A stretch of 64,000 nucleotides of DNA. Source: Candidatus Nanopelagicus hibericus. GTDB lineage: Bacteria; Actinomycetota; Actinomycetes; Nanopelagicales; Nanopelagicaceae. Below the pieces are notes generated by a model, which was not told where the DNA came from, searched no databases, and worked only from the letters and a program-made list of their open reading frames with translations. The translations under genes were made by a program, and so were the position numbers. Shown here piece after piece: positions 41,979-51,967 of this stretch (position 1 is the stretch's first letter; every line of letters starts with the position of its first letter). The stretch spans positions 744,001 through 808,000 of the forward strand of contig NZ_CP016771.1 in the NCBI RefSeq assembly GCF_002288005.1, read 5' to 3'.

Positions 41979-42992
41979 CTACTTATTCTCCGTCAAGAAA
42001 CTGCCAACATAATTAGCCACAGCATTCACCGCCGAGATTGAGGCGGCATAATCCATGCGAGTTGGTCCTAAAATTCCAAGTGCCCCGATATCGGCGTAAC
42101 CAACCTTTACCAGACTGGTTTTGCGTAGACTTTTTTCACTTTGTTCATCACCTATCTGCACTTTCACTGATGAGTCAGCACCAGATAGCAGTCTTAACAA
42201 AACGACCTGCTCCTCTAAGGCCTCCAAGATTGGATGAATGCTATTTGATAAATCTTGATTAGATCTGGCCAAGTTTGATGCTCCTGCAAGAACTACTCTC
42301 TCCTCTGGGTGTTCAATTGCCATTTCAATCAGCGTTGCAATAATAATCACTACATTGGATTTATCATTTCCACGGTAAGTTGCTGAAAAATTTTCCAGCC
42401 GGCTGGCAACATTTGATAGCGATTGTTTAGCAATCAATAAATTCACTTTTTTATGAAGATCTGCAAGACCATTTTCAGTAATTTCAAAGACTAATTCCAC
42501 CATTTTCTGTTCTACTCGCCCAGTATCAGTTATCAATACGATCATTACTCGATTGGAATTGAGTAGTACTAACTCGATATGGCGGACATTTGCTTTGATC
42601 AACGATGGGTACTGAACTACTGCAACCTGTTTAGTCACTTGCGCTAGCAAGCGAACAGTTCTGGAAATCACATCATCTAAATCAGTTGCGCCATCTAGGA
42701 AATTTTCGATTGCCTTACGTTCTGCGATCGATAATGGTTTTACTCCAGCAAGTTGATCAACAAATACTCGATACCCTTTATTTGTTGGGATTCGACCGGC
42801 ACTAGTGTGTGGTTGCGTTATTAATCCAGATTCCTCCAAAACTGCCATTTCGTTTCGTATTGTTGCAGGCGAAACTCCCAAGCCAGAGCGAGCGGCTAAA
42901 GTTTTTGAGCCAACCGGCTCTTCAGTTGCCACATACTCATCAACAATTGCTTTCAGGATCTCAAGTTGCCGACCAGGCATCGTCTTGCTCAT
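41979..42992 (-). CDS. hrcA: Heat-inducible transcription repressor HrcA
   Basis: A 337-aa repressor that binds CIRCE operators of groES/groEL and dnaK-type genes. The N-terminal winged helix (RQLEILKAIVDEYVATEEPVGSK, VSPATIRNEMAVLEESG) and the dimerisation/GAF-like region are present. It lies between hemW and dnaJ. No CIRCE element (TTAGCACTC-n9-GAGTGCTAA) was found near it, so its targets lie outside the window. Confidence 0.95.
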   Translation of the reverse strand: MSKTMPGRQLEILKAIVDEYVATEEPVGSKTLAARSGLGVSPATIRNEMAVLEESGLITQPHTSAGRIPTNKGYRVFVDQLAGVKPLSIAERKAIENFLDGATDLDDVISRTVRLLAQVTKQVAVVQYPSLIKANVRHIELVLLNSNRVMIVLITDTGRVEQKMVELVFEITENGLADLHKKVNLLIAKQSLSNVASRLENFSATYRGNDKSNVVIIIATLIEMAIEHPEERVVLAGASNLARSNQDLSNSIHPILEALEEQVVLLRLLSGADSSVKVQIGDEQSEKSLRKTSLVKVGYADIGALGILGPTRMDYAASISAVNAVANYVGSFLTENK

Positions 42993-43004
42993 ATGCCAAC
43001 GCTA

Positions 43005-44150
43005 CTACAACAGGATTTTACGCAGAATTCGGTCGGCGATTAGCCGGCCATCTACGGTCAGGGTTGCTCGGCCATCATTCCAATTTGATTGATCCAAATG
43101 ACCACTTCCTACATACTCTGATAATTCAAAAATCTGTTGCTCACTCAAAGTTTTTTTAGCCACACCAGTAGGCAGTCTTATTGAAAGCATCAATCGTTCA
43201 CTTTCGATCTGAGATTGTGCTAAAAATTCTGAACCAGCGATTGGTGATTGATCTGATTGAAGTTTCTCTCTGTATAAATTCGGGTGCTTTACATTCCAAA
43301 ATCTCTTGCCATTTAAATGTGAATGCGCACCAGGACCTGCACCCCACCAGTTATCACCCGACCAATAAGCTAAATTATGTTTACTTGCTGAATTCGGTTT
43401 AGCCCAATTGCTCAACTCATACCAATTAAAACCAGCAGCCGTAAATGCGCGATCAGCAATTAGATATTTCTCAGCAGCTAAATCATCATCGACTGGTTGA
43501 ACCTGTCCTCGCTTAATTTGCCCAGCCAACTTAGTACCTTCTTCGATAATTAAAGCGTAGGCAGATATATGGGTAATTGGTAGGGAGAGTGCTGAATCAA
43601 TTGAAGTTTGCCAATCGCAGATGCTCTCCCCTGGTGTGCCGTAAATTAAATCGACTGAGATCTCCTTAAAGCCAATTTGCTGTGCCCAAGTTGTTACCTG
43701 TAACAAATTATCTGGATTATGAGTTCTATCTAAGGTTTCTAGCACATGTTTAACTGCAGATTGCATACCAAATGAAACCCTATTTACTCCTACCTCTTTG
43801 AATTGAGCGAGGGATTCTTTACTCACAGTATCTGGATTACATTCCATAGTAATTTCGGCATCTAATGATAAATTGAACTCTGATTTAATTGCTGAAATCA
43901 CTCGGCCAATATCACTTGCCTGCATAAGAGATGGAGTTCCGCCACCAAAAAAGATTGAAGGCACAACAGTATTTTCAACAACTTGAGCTCTTGCTAGCCT
44001 GATTTCTTTTATTAAAAGATCAATATAGGAATTGGAAACTTCAGCTAATCCAGTAGATATTTGTAATTCTCCTGGCGTATAAGTATTAAAGTCGCAGTAC
44101 CCACACCGTTTAATGCAGTATGGGATGTGAATATAAAAGGCAAGATTCAC
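43005..44150 (-). CDS. hemW: Radical SAM heme chaperone HemW
   Basis: A 381-aa HemN-like radical SAM protein. The cluster motif CxxxCxxC lies at Cys12, Cys16 and Cys19 in IPYCIKRCGYCDF, with FGGGTPSLM and SVDLIYGTPGES further on. The extra HemN cysteine and N-terminal extension are missing, so it is HemW, which inserts heme into respiratory enzymes, rather than a coproporphyrinogen dehydrogenase. The GTG start directly abuts the lepA stop. Confidence 0.93.
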   Translation of the reverse strand: MNLAFYIHIPYCIKRCGYCDFNTYTPGELQISTGLAEVSNSYIDLLIKEIRLARAQVVENTVVPSIFFGGGTPSLMQASDIGRVISAIKSEFNLSLDAEITMECNPDTVSKESLAQFKEVGVNRVSFGMQSAVKHVLETLDRTHNPDNLLQVTTWAQQIGFKEISVDLIYGTPGESICDWQTSIDSALSLPITHISAYALIIEEGTKLAGQIKRGQVQPVDDDLAAEKYLIADRAFTAAGFNWYELSNWAKPNSASKHNLAYWSGDNWWGAGPGAHSHLNGKRFWNVKHPNLYREKLQSDQSPIAGSEFLAQSQIESERLMLSIRLPTGVAKKTLSEQQIFELSEYVGSGHLDQSNWNDGRATLTVDGRLIADRILRKILL

Positions 44151-46016
44151 TTATTTCTTCTTCTCACTCACTTTATCTGAATCAGTTGTAAGAGCGGCGA
44201 TGAAGGCCTCCTGCGGTACTTCCACTCGCCCAACCATTTTCATTCTCTTCTTACCCTCTTTTTGCTTTTCGAGAAGCTTGCGTTTTCTAGTTATATCTCC
44301 GCCGTAACACTTTGCCAATACATCCTTACGAATTGCTCTGATATTTTCACGAGCAATGATTTTCGCACCGATTGCCGCCTGAATAGGAACCTCAAATTGT
44401 TGACGTGGTATTAATTCCTTTAATTTTTCAGTCATTTTTACACCATATGAATAGGCTTTATCGCGATGCACAATCTGAGAAAATGCATCCACTTTTTCTC
44501 CTTGCAGCAGGATATCTACCTTCACTAAATCACCAGGCTCTTCGCCAATTGGTTCATAATCTAGTGAGGCATAACCCCTAGTTCTAGACTTTAGTTGATC
44601 AAAAAAATCAAAGACAATTTCTGCAAGTGGCAGGGTATAGCGAATTTCAATTCGATCCTCAGATAGGTAATCCATTCCTTTTTGAATACCTCTACGCTGT
44701 TGGCAAAGCTCCATGATCGTGCCAATAAACTCACTGGGTGCCAAGATTGTTGCTTTAACAATTGGCTCTTGCACCTCAGCAATTTTTCCATCTGGATACT
44801 CTGATGGATTAGTAACAACTAATCTTTTTCCATCCTCTAGAGTGAGGTTATAAACCACACTTGGGGCGGTTGAAATTAAAGTAAGGCCTGCCTCACGCTC
44901 TAATCTTTCACGCACGATCTCCATATGTAAAAGACCAAGGAAACCACACCTGAACCCAAAACCTAATGCAGCTGAAGATTCTGGTTCGAAAACAAGTGCT
45001 GCATCATTAAGTTGTAATTTATCTAACGCCTCTCGCAACATTGGGTATTCCGCACCATCTAGTGGAAATAGCCCTGAAAAAACCATAGGTTTTGGATCCT
45101 TATACCCCGCTAAAGCAACCTTTGCTGGATTGTTGTAAGTAGTAACTGTGTCGCCAACTCTTGATTGACGAACATCTTTAACCCCAGTTATTAAATAACC
45201 TACCTCTCCTACACCTAAGCCATTACTGGCAACCGGCTCGGGTGATATAACGCCCACCTCTAACATTTCATGGCGCACACCAGTTGAATACATTTGAATT
45301 TGATCCCTTGGTGAAAGGTGACCATCCATCACCCTTACATAGGTAACAACACCACGATACGAGTCATAAACTGAATCAAATATTAAGGCTCTAGTGGGTG
45401 CTTTAGCATCTCCTACGGGAGGTGGCAATTGCTTAACCACCTGGTCTAATAGTTCAACAACACCCTCGCCTGTTTTACCAGATACGCGTAAACAATCCTC
45501 TGGCTTGCAACCAATTAAATTTGCAAGTTCTATTGCAAACTTTTCTGGCCGGGCCGCTGGTAAATCAATCTTATTTAATACTGGGATAATCGTTAGATTA
45601 TTCTCCATCGCTAAATAAAGATTAGCTAAGGTTTGGGCTTCGATTCCTTGTGCGCAATCAACTAATAAAATCGCACCTTCACATGCAGCCAGTGAGCGAG
45701 ATACCTCGTAAGTGAAGTCCACATGGCCAGGAGTATCAATCATATTTAATATGTAATCTTTGCCATCAATGCCTGATCTCCACGGCAATCTAACCGCTTG
45801 GCTCTTTATAGTGATGCCCCGCTCGCGCTCAATATCCATGCGATCCAAATATTGTGCTCGCATATTGCGGTCTTCAACCACACCTGTTATGCCCAGCATT
45901 CGATCAGCCAAAGTTGATTTGCCATGATCAATATGAGCAATGATGCAGAAATTTCTTATTTGTTCAGGATTTGTAGCAGCAGGTTGAGGTGCCTTAGCAA
46001 TCGAGATAGCAGGCAT
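44151..46016 (-). CDS. lepA: Translation elongation factor 4 (LepA)
   Basis: A 621-aa ribosome-associated GTPase aiding initiation and back-translocation. G1 is [13 protein letters not shown] near residue 28, DTPGHVDF and NKIDLPAA follow, and the LepA-specific C-terminal domain ends with [24 protein letters not shown]. It is the first gene of the lepA-hemW-hrcA-dnaJ run, 25 bases after rpsT. Confidence 0.98.
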   Translation of the reverse strand: MPAISIAKAPQPAATNPEQIRNFCIIAHIDHGKSTLADRMLGITGVVEDRNMRAQYLDRMDIERERGITIKSQAVRLPWRSGIDGKDYILNMIDTPGHVDFTYEVSRSLAACEGAILLVDCAQGIEAQTLANLYLAMENNLTIIPVLNKIDLPAARPEKFAIELANLIGCKPEDCLRVSGKTGEGVVELLDQVVKQLPPPVGDAKAPTRALIFDSVYDSYRGVVTYVRVMDGHLSPRDQIQMYSTGVRHEMLEVGVISPEPVASNGLGVGEVGYLITGVKDVRQSRVGDTVTTYNNPAKVALAGYKDPKPMVFSGLFPLDGAEYPMLREALDKLQLNDAALVFEPESSAALGFGFRCGFLGLLHMEIVRERLEREAGLTLISTAPSVVYNLTLEDGKRLVVTNPSEYPDGKIAEVQEPIVKATILAPSEFIGTIMELCQQRRGIQKGMDYLSEDRIEIRYTLPLAEIVFDFFDQLKSRTRGYASLDYEPIGEEPGDLVKVDILLQGEKVDAFSQIVHRDKAYSYGVKMTEKLKELIPRQQFEVPIQAAIGAKIIARENIRAIRKDVLAKCYGGDITRKRKLLEKQKEGKKRMKMVGRVEVPQEAFIAALTTDSDKVSEKKK

Positions 46017-46041
46017 TTATGCCTTCGCAGTTTCTAGAAAA

Positions 46042-46311
46042 TTAACGAACGCCAGCTTTGTTGGCTAATTTAGCCATAGCTGACTTTTTATTAGCTGCAT
46101 TATTGGCATGAATAACACCTTTTGAAACAGCCATATCTAATGAACGAGATGCATCTTTAAATTCAGTTTTGATTTTTGCGGCATCACCAGATGAAACTGC
46201 ATCGCGAAATCTACGTATTGCAGTGCGCAAAGCTGATCGATAAGCCTTATTGCGATCCTGCGCCTTGTTGTTGGTGCGAATACGTTTGATTTGAGACTTG
46301 ATGTTTGCCAC
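46042..46311 (-). CDS. rpsT: 30S ribosomal protein S20
   Basis: An 89-aa, basic, all-helical small-subunit protein ([21 protein letters not shown] at the start, [21 protein letters not shown] near the end). It is placed between holA and lepA as in other actinobacteria. The 95-base spacer to holA should contain its promoter. Confidence 0.97.
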   Translation of the reverse strand: MANIKSQIKRIRTNNKAQDRNKAYRSALRTAIRRFRDAVSSGDAAKIKTEFKDASRSLDMAVSKGVIHANNAANKKSAMAKLANKAGVR

Positions 46312-46406
46312 TGTTAATTACCTTTTCTCGTCAATTATATTAAATACACATTTAATAAGAACGGAAGGGTATCAGCGCAGGGCCATTACGCTCAAACTGA
46401 GCCTGA

Positions 46407-47351
46407 TTACTTACTGCCTTTGGCAGCACAAACCGTCATTATCGCCCTCTCAAGGGCGTATTTTGGATCTGCCGCGGCACCTTTAATATCAGCGTCAGCA
46501 CCTGCAATTGCTATCACCGCTCTTGCCATTGCATTCTCACTCCAACCAATTAATTGCCTACGGGCTTTATCAATCTGCCAAGGTGGCAACGCCAAAGTTT
46601 GCGCCAACTCATAGGATTTAACACTGCGAGATTCACCAGATACTTTTGCAAGCGTGCGAAACGAAGCGGCTAAGGCGCTCACAATCAAAACTGGGTCAGT
46701 GCCAGTAGCAAGGGCATTTCTTAAATTAATTATGGCGATAGCTGTATTTCCGTCAAGGGCTGCATCTGCAACATCAAAACCAGTACTTTCAACCCGACCT
46801 TGCTGATAGGCGGTGACATCATCTTCATCAATTATCTTCTGAAGCGCCACATCACTTGCCAACTGCGTACAAGCTCCACCTAGCTCGCGCAGATCACTTC
46901 CGAGTGAATCAATTAATGCCTGAACTGCAGCTGGGGTTATTTTCCTGCCTAATCGCTTAAACTCTGAGCGAACAAATTCTGATTTTTCACTCTCTTTTTT
47001 TATCGCTTCAGCCGAAACAATCTGAGCGCCAGCTTTTTTTATTTTATCAACCAAGGCTTTGCCCTTGACGCCACCTTTGTGCCAAAGGACAAGAGTTACT
47101 GACTCATCTTGATTTTCAAGATAATCGATTATTTCATCACCACAATCAGAGTCTAAATCTTGAATCTCTTTGATTACTACAATTCTTTGGTCTCCAAAAA
47201 GTGAGGGTGCTAAGGCATCGGTAATGAAGCCAATTTCAATATCCTCAATTGAAATATTAGTAACTTGTGCTGCTGAATTTTCAGCGATTACTTCCGCCAC
47301 AGCCCGATCAGCGAGCAAACCCTCTGCGCCTTGGATTAAAACTAACCCCAC
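46407..47351 (-). CDS. holA: DNA polymerase III subunit delta
   Basis: A 314-aa clamp-loader subunit. The N-terminal domain (LIQGAEGLLADRAVAEV) and the central helical region (SLGSDLRELGGACTQLA) match HolA; as expected for delta, the P-loop is degenerate. The GTG start at 47351 lies within the last codons of comEC (10-base overlap). The comEA-comEC-holA-rpsT order is widespread. Confidence 0.93.
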   Translation of the reverse strand: MGLVLIQGAEGLLADRAVAEVIAENSAAQVTNISIEDIEIGFITDALAPSLFGDQRIVVIKEIQDLDSDCGDEIIDYLENQDESVTLVLWHKGGVKGKALVDKIKKAGAQIVSAEAIKKESEKSEFVRSEFKRLGRKITPAAVQALIDSLGSDLRELGGACTQLASDVALQKIIDEDDVTAYQQGRVESTGFDVADAALDGNTAIAIINLRNALATGTDPVLIVSALAASFRTLAKVSGESRSVKSYELAQTLALPPWQIDKARRQLIGWSENAMARAVIAIAGADADIKGAAADPKYALERAIMTVCAAKGSK

Positions 47352-49540
47352 CTAATTTGCCACCATTCTTTTCCAGTAACCCTGATCTTATTAGGTGTGG
47401 CAAGTGAAATCCCACCAGAATGATCTGTGCGCCAGACTTGGATTCCCCTGCGCTGCATTTGATCAATGAATTGCCCAGATGGATGCCCATAAGAGTTGTT
47501 AATACCAACGCTGATAATCGCAACCTTTGGCATCAGTTGATCCAGCATGGGCAAATATTGGTATGCAGAGCCATGATGCGAAACTTTTAAGTAATCAACT
47601 TTTTTCAGATAACCCGAGTTAGTAATCGCCTCTTGAGCTGCCGGTTCAATGTCTCCACCAGCAAAGAGTGAGAACTTATTTGTTTTAATTATTACTGAAA
47701 CACTGGAGTTGTTAGCAGCAGAGCCATCACCTGGTAGCACCGGCATTGCATCCAGGCTTGATGCCGGCCAAACAACAAATATCTGAGCACCAAAATCTGG
47801 GAGCAAATACTCTTCTCCTTGGTTTACCACCTTCACATTTAACCCAGTCAATTGCGCCATCGTAGATTTGTATGAGCCGGCTGGCTCTGAAAGATTTGAA
47901 ATCCAAACCTGCCCCACCTTTCTATTTTTCAACACCGCCGATACTCCACCGACATGATCAGCATGAAAATGAGTAAGAATTAAAAGTGGAATGGATTTAA
48001 TACCTAACCTTCGCAAGCAGCGATCAATTTTGATCGGCTCTGGACCCACATCTACCAATATTGCATTCGCGCTGCCAAGGTTTATTACCAAAGCATCACC
48101 TTGCCCGACATCGCAATTTACTACCTGCCAACCTTTTCCTGGCCACATTTGTGCTGAGAAAATAACCTGACCAATAAATATGATGAGAATTAGTGCAGTG
48201 ATCTGTGGCCGCCTTTTGATAACTGCAATAAGTGCTAATAAGAATAGGCAGAGAAATACTCCACTTTGATTAAAAGAAATAATCGGTACATCTGCCATTA
48301 GGTTGCTAACAAATACAATCCAGCTAGCAAAAGGTGTAGCTATGGCAAACAAGAGTTGGGCTACTGCCGTTGAAAATGGCGAAAACATCGCAGATATAAA
48401 GCCAAGTACAGTGATGGGTGCAATTACCGGTGCCACTAAAATGTTTGCAGGCACTGTCACAAGTGATAGCTGCCCAGATAGCAGCACAATAATCGGTAAA
48501 CAAAATACTGTTGCACTTACCGGAATAGAAATTCCTTGAGCAATCCATTCGGTACTTACATACCGAGCTAGTTTCTGCTCAATTACTGGTGAAAGTAACA
48601 AGATCCCAGCAGTAGCTAGAACTGACAGCACAAAGCCAGGGTCGATAGATTGCAATGGATCTAGCAAAATCAATAAAGTTATCGCAGCTGCAAGTGATGG
48701 TATACCTAATGATTTATTACCAAAAAATTTAGCAAGCAGCACCACCGCCGTCATTACCGCTGCTCGCAACACCGATGGAGTTGGCCTGACTAGAAATATG
48801 AAGAGCAGAAGGATGAGGAATACAAGTTGCAGTCGGTGCTTCAAGTTTCTAACCACAAATTGCAACAGCCAGAACAAAAAAGAGGCGACAAGTGCAAAGT
48901 TAGCACCGCTAACTGCCGTTAAATGAGAAAGCCCGACTCGACGCATCTGCTCAGTAAAGACCTCACTTTGCAAGGATGTGTCACCTATAACTAATCCTGG
49001 GATCAAAGCACCTACTGAAGTTTTTGGGGCTAGATTTCTAAAATCTTTTCTTATCTCTGAGGTTAACTGAAATAGTCGCTTAGGTTGTTTAATGATTGTA
49101 ATCTCACCGCTTGCAATTACTAAAGCTGCCACTTTTCGCTCCTTAGTTTTCACTACCTTTACTTTCATCGATACCATTTGATCAATTTGCAGCTTATTTT
49201 TTGTATCAAATTTGAGTCTTAAAGGAAGATCTATCCCTGCGCCATCAATCCTGGTCACCTTGAATAAGCAGCTATATTGGCTATTAGACCTAAAAGAGCC
49301 ATTGACCTTTCCTGATTTAAAAACTGGATCACTATGGATAACACCTTCAACAGATACCGAACTGCCAATTTTGCTTTGAATTAGTTGATTATTAAGTGCT
49401 GCCTGTCGAAAACCAACAACAGTAATACCGACAATTGCCGCAACCAAGAGAATTGCGATTGATTTACTTCGATAAATAAGCAGAAGCACGAACAAAAAAA
49501 TTAGCGATACTGCTTTAATATTTGGCAATAAGTTAGTCAC
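47342..49540 (-). CDS. comEC: ComEC/Rec2 family DNA-uptake channel protein
   Basis: A 732-aa polytopic membrane protein of natural competence. An N-terminal DUF4131-type part contains two helices and an OB-like region, and the central Competence domain (about 170-450, with LTAVSGANFALVASFLF and RPTPSVLRAAVM) forms the channel. The C-terminal metallo-beta-lactamase-like domain carries LTHFHADHVGGV and SHHGSAYQ. All metal-ligand motifs are present. It lies 47 bases after comEA. Confidence 0.94.
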   Translation of the reverse strand: MTNLLPNIKAVSLIFLFVLLLIYRSKSIAILLVAAIVGITVVGFRQAALNNQLIQSKIGSSVSVEGVIHSDPVFKSGKVNGSFRSNSQYSCLFKVTRIDGAGIDLPLRLKFDTKNKLQIDQMVSMKVKVVKTKERKVAALVIASGEITIIKQPKRLFQLTSEIRKDFRNLAPKTSVGALIPGLVIGDTSLQSEVFTEQMRRVGLSHLTAVSGANFALVASFLFWLLQFVVRNLKHRLQLVFLILLLFIFLVRPTPSVLRAAVMTAVVLLAKFFGNKSLGIPSLAAAITLLILLDPLQSIDPGFVLSVLATAGILLLSPVIEQKLARYVSTEWIAQGISIPVSATVFCLPIIVLLSGQLSLVTVPANILVAPVIAPITVLGFISAMFSPFSTAVAQLLFAIATPFASWIVFVSNLMADVPIISFNQSGVFLCLFLLALIAVIKRRPQITALILIIFIGQVIFSAQMWPGKGWQVVNCDVGQGDALVINLGSANAILVDVGPEPIKIDRCLRRLGIKSIPLLILTHFHADHVGGVSAVLKNRKVGQVWISNLSEPAGSYKSTMAQLTGLNVKVVNQGEEYLLPDFGAQIFVVWPASSLDAMPVLPGDGSAANNSSVSVIIKTNKFSLFAGGDIEPAAQEAITNSGYLKKVDYLKVSHHGSAYQYLPMLDQLMPKVAIISVGINNSYGHPSGQFIDQMQRRGIQVWRTDHSGGISLATPNKIRVTGKEWWQIRWG

Positions 49541-49587
49541 TGCGGCGCTGCACCAAAGTGTGCAGCTGATTACTAGTAATCGATAAT

Positions 49588-50169
49588 CTATGAAACTCGT
49601 AGCAAAATTTTGATCTCTTCGAATTTGGAACCGCCTAATCCAGATATTTTCTTTAACTCATCTAAGGCATTAATCCGTCCGACCTTGCTGCGATAATCAA
49701 TAATTCGCCCAGCAGTTACTGGTCCAATTCCGGGTAAAGTGTCTAATTGAGCCAATGTCGCTCGATTGATATCAAGTGGATTATCAGGTGAGATTTTTTT
49801 TACCACCGCCTTACCTGATGAATACTTCACCCCACCAACTAAGATCTGCTCGCCATCAACTAAGGTTCTAGCTAGATTTATATCGCTGATATCAACACCT
49901 TTAAGTTGATCACCAGCTGCTTTGATCGCATCAATCACCCTAGATCCTGGCGGTAATTGATAGACACCTGGATTTCTCACTTTGCCCGCAACATTTATTA
50001 TTAGATCAGCGGGCGCTACTGGTGCAACCATGGGAACTACCTCTTGAATTGCAATACTTTCTGCTTGCGGACGAGAGTTCAGGAAATAGAAACCAGCGAG
50101 CCCAATTGTAAGTGCAAAGATAATTAATACTCCTTTTTTTTGTTCAGTATTAATATTGAAATCAAACAT
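49588..50169 (-). CDS. comEA: Competence protein ComEA (SLBB and helix-hairpin-helix DNA receptor)
   Basis: A 193-aa DNA-binding protein anchored outside the membrane. One N-terminal helix (about 12-30) is followed by an SLBB domain (INVAGKVRNPGVYQLPPGSRV, about 60-120) and two helix-hairpin-helix motifs at the C-terminus (INRATLAQLDTLPGIGPVTAGRI; ISGLGGSKFEEIK). It would hand DNA to ComEC. A small membrane protein gene lies upstream on the same strand. Confidence 0.94.
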   Translation of the reverse strand: MFDFNINTEQKKGVLIIFALTIGLAGFYFLNSRPQAESIAIQEVVPMVAPVAPADLIINVAGKVRNPGVYQLPPGSRVIDAIKAAGDQLKGVDISDINLARTLVDGEQILVGGVKYSSGKAVVKKISPDNPLDINRATLAQLDTLPGIGPVTAGRIIDYRSKVGRINALDELKKISGLGGSKFEEIKILLRVS

Positions 50170-50228
50170 AAGCCAATCAAACCTGATTAGGAGTTGATTT
50201 ATTTAACAGTTGCAAAAATTGTGGAAAA

Positions 50229-50483
50229 CTAAATTTCTTTTTGTAGATCAAGTGGATACTTAATCTTTTTTAATCTCTTTTCAAAAGCACGGGCTGTAAC
50301 TACATCCTTCAAAAATTGAGGAGTTTGATAAAGCTTAATTGGCCGATTTTTTACTAAAAACAAAAGGATTAATGACCAAAATCCAAATAGGTAGGCGATC
50401 AAGGCCCAACGGATTAATCCCCTACCTTTTGCCCAGGCAATAAAGAGGACAACTGGAATTGATATTAGGTTTATTGTGTACAC
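50229..50483 (-). CDS. Small two-helix membrane protein, function unknown
   Basis: An 84-aa protein with two hydrophobic helices (about 3-18 and 22-44) and a basic, soluble C-terminal half (EKRLKKIKYPLDLQKEI). It starts at GTG, with AAAGGAG five bases upstream. No family is recognised. It lies upstream of comEA by 59 bases and is divergent from the hydroxyproline operon. A link with competence is possible only by position. Confidence 0.6.
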   Translation of the reverse strand: MYTINLISIPVVLFIAWAKGRGLIRWALIAYLFGFWSLILLFLVKNRPIKLYQTPQFLKDVVTARAFEKRLKKIKYPLDLQKEI

Positions 50484-50544
50484 GCTGCTCCTTTTCTTTG
50501 GTGAGGTTACCCACTACTAATAGTTAAACACGGGGTACTGACAG

Positions 50545-50556
50545 TAGATTTGTGTC
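50545..50556 (+). promoter_or_regulatory. Probable leaderless promoter (-10 box) of the hydroxyproline operon
   Basis: TAGATT at 50545-50550 lies six bases before the ATG of the first gene, and no Shine-Dalgarno precedes that ATG. This fits the actinobacterial leaderless pattern in which transcription begins at the start codon. A good -35 box is not visible, which could mean that an activator is needed. Confidence 0.42.
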
Positions 50557-51714
50557 ATGAAAAACCCTGATGCCATCGTGATTGGCGCCGGAGTAGTTGG
50601 CGCCTGCTCCGCTTTATCCCTTACAAATGCCGGACTCAGAGTTCTAGTCATTGATCGTGGTCCAGTTGCCAGTGGTACTACCGGGGCTGGTGAAGGAAAT
50701 ATCTTGGTCTCAGATAAGGAACCAAGCGCTGAATTAACCTTGGCAGTTCGATCTCGCGACGCTTGGTTTGAGTTAAATACAGATATTGGTGGAGGGTTTG
50801 AACTTGAACCAAAAGGTGGAGTGGTGGTTTCACGTAGTGAAAAAGGTATCGCAAGCCTAAAAAAACTATCGCAGATACAAAAAACAAGTGGAATTGAAGT
50901 TGTTGAATTAGATGCAGCTGAAGTCAGAAAGATTGAGCCATTTATTTCATCATCAGTTGAGTATGCCGTTCTCTATCCAGGTGATGCTCAATGCCAACCA
51001 ATGCTGGCTGCTGCACAAATTATGCGTGCGGTGAGAAAACGTGGTGGTCAGTTTATCCAAGGTGAAAATGTTAAATCAATCAATATTTCATCAGGCAAAG
51101 TGGTTGGATTAAAAACTGACAAAAATAATTACTCTTGCCCAATTATCATTAATGCGACTGGAACATGGGCTGGTGAGATCGCAACGATGGCCGGTTCCTA
51201 TCTGCCAATAATGCCTAGGCGAGGATTTATCCTGGTGACCTCTCCAGTCCCAAAAATTGTCCACCATAAGGTTTATGACGCCGATTATGTCGCAAATGTT
51301 GCAAGCAGTGATGCTGATCTGCAATCTTCGGCAGTAGTTGAAGGAACTGAAAGTGGAACGATTTTGATTGGTGCCTCTCGCGAGCGAGTAGGTTTCAAAT
51401 CAGATCTTGATGTTGCAGTTCTGCGCCAATTAGCAAGACAGGCGATATCTCTCTTTCCAATTCTTTCAAACATGCTATTTCTACGTGCCTATCGGGGATT
51501 TAGACCCTATGCACCAGATCATCTGCCAGTAATTGGCGAAGATGCAAATGTGGCGGGGTTGTGGCATGCAGCAGGTCATGAAGGAGCAGGAATTGGTTTA
51601 GCACCAGCAACTGGTGAGTTAATTACTGCCCAAATTACTGGTAATAAAACCTTTATGGATCCCACACCATTTTCGCCTAAACGGTTTAAGGAAAGTGTTC
51701 ATGTCGCAATCTGA
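50557..51714 (+). CDS. FAD-dependent D-amino-acid dehydrogenase subunit, likely cis-4-hydroxy-D-proline dehydrogenase
   Basis: A 385-aa DAO-family flavoprotein. The N-terminal Rossmann motif is VIGAGVVGACSAL, and the C-terminal LPVIGEDANVAGLWHAAGHEGAGIGLAPATGE block closes the FAD site. It overlaps the [2Fe-2S] gene, and with the following FAD protein it matches the three-subunit D-hydroxyproline dehydrogenase (LhpB/E/F type), which oxidises cis-4-hydroxy-D-proline to pyrroline-4-hydroxy-2-carboxylate. Opine or D-proline dehydrogenases share this architecture, so the substrate rests on the epimerase and deaminase encoded downstream. The gene opens a plus-strand operon among minus-strand genes. 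Confidence 0.85.
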   Translation: MKNPDAIVIGAGVVGACSALSLTNAGLRVLVIDRGPVASGTTGAGEGNILVSDKEPSAELTLAVRSRDAWFELNTDIGGGFELEPKGGVVVSRSEKGIASLKKLSQIQKTSGIEVVELDAAEVRKIEPFISSSVEYAVLYPGDAQCQPMLAAAQIMRAVRKRGGQFIQGENVKSINISSGKVVGLKTDKNNYSCPIIINATGTWAGEIATMAGSYLPIMPRRGFILVTSPVPKIVHHKVYDADYVANVASSDADLQSSAVVEGTESGTILIGASRERVGFKSDLDVAVLRQLARQAISLFPILSNMLFLRAYRGFRPYAPDHLPVIGEDANVAGLWHAAGHEGAGIGLAPATGELITAQITGNKTFMDPTPFSPKRFKESVHVAI

Positions 51715-51967
51715 TCTTCAGTTTACATTTGATGACCAAATTATCTCTGCAAAAAGTGGTCAATCAGTTGGCGCTGCCTTACTTGCCGCAGATGTGCGTA
51801 AACTTCGAACCACAAGATTTGACCAAAATTCCCGTGGAGTTTTTTGCGGTATCGGAGTTTGTTTTGACTGTTTGGTCGTAATCGATGGCATTACAAACCA
51901 GCGGGCTTGCATCGTTGAGGTAAAACCAGGAATGAAAGTTCAAACGCAGGTGGGCTCAAATGCATAA
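51701..51967 (+). CDS. [2Fe-2S] ferredoxin-like small subunit of the hydroxyproline dehydrogenase
   Basis: An 88-aa protein with the plant-ferredoxin-type cluster motif CGIGVCFDC plus a fourth Cys (positions 49, 54, 57 and 70), typical of the small subunits of LhpF/octopine-dehydrogenase complexes. I choose the ATG at 51701, with AAGGAAAG eight bases upstream, over a GTG at 51695. It overlaps the preceding gene by 14 bases and the next by 8, so the subunits are made in stoichiometric coupling. Confidence 0.86.
   Translation: MSQSDLQFTFDDQIISAKSGQSVGAALLAADVRKLRTTRFDQNSRGVFCGIGVCFDCLVVIDGITNQRACIVEVKPGMKVQTQVGSNA

Noticed and set aside
42993-43004. CIRCE operator for HrcA autoregulation
   Set aside because: The hemW-hrcA gap is only 12 bases and no TTAGCACTC-n9-GAGTGCTAA was found nearby.
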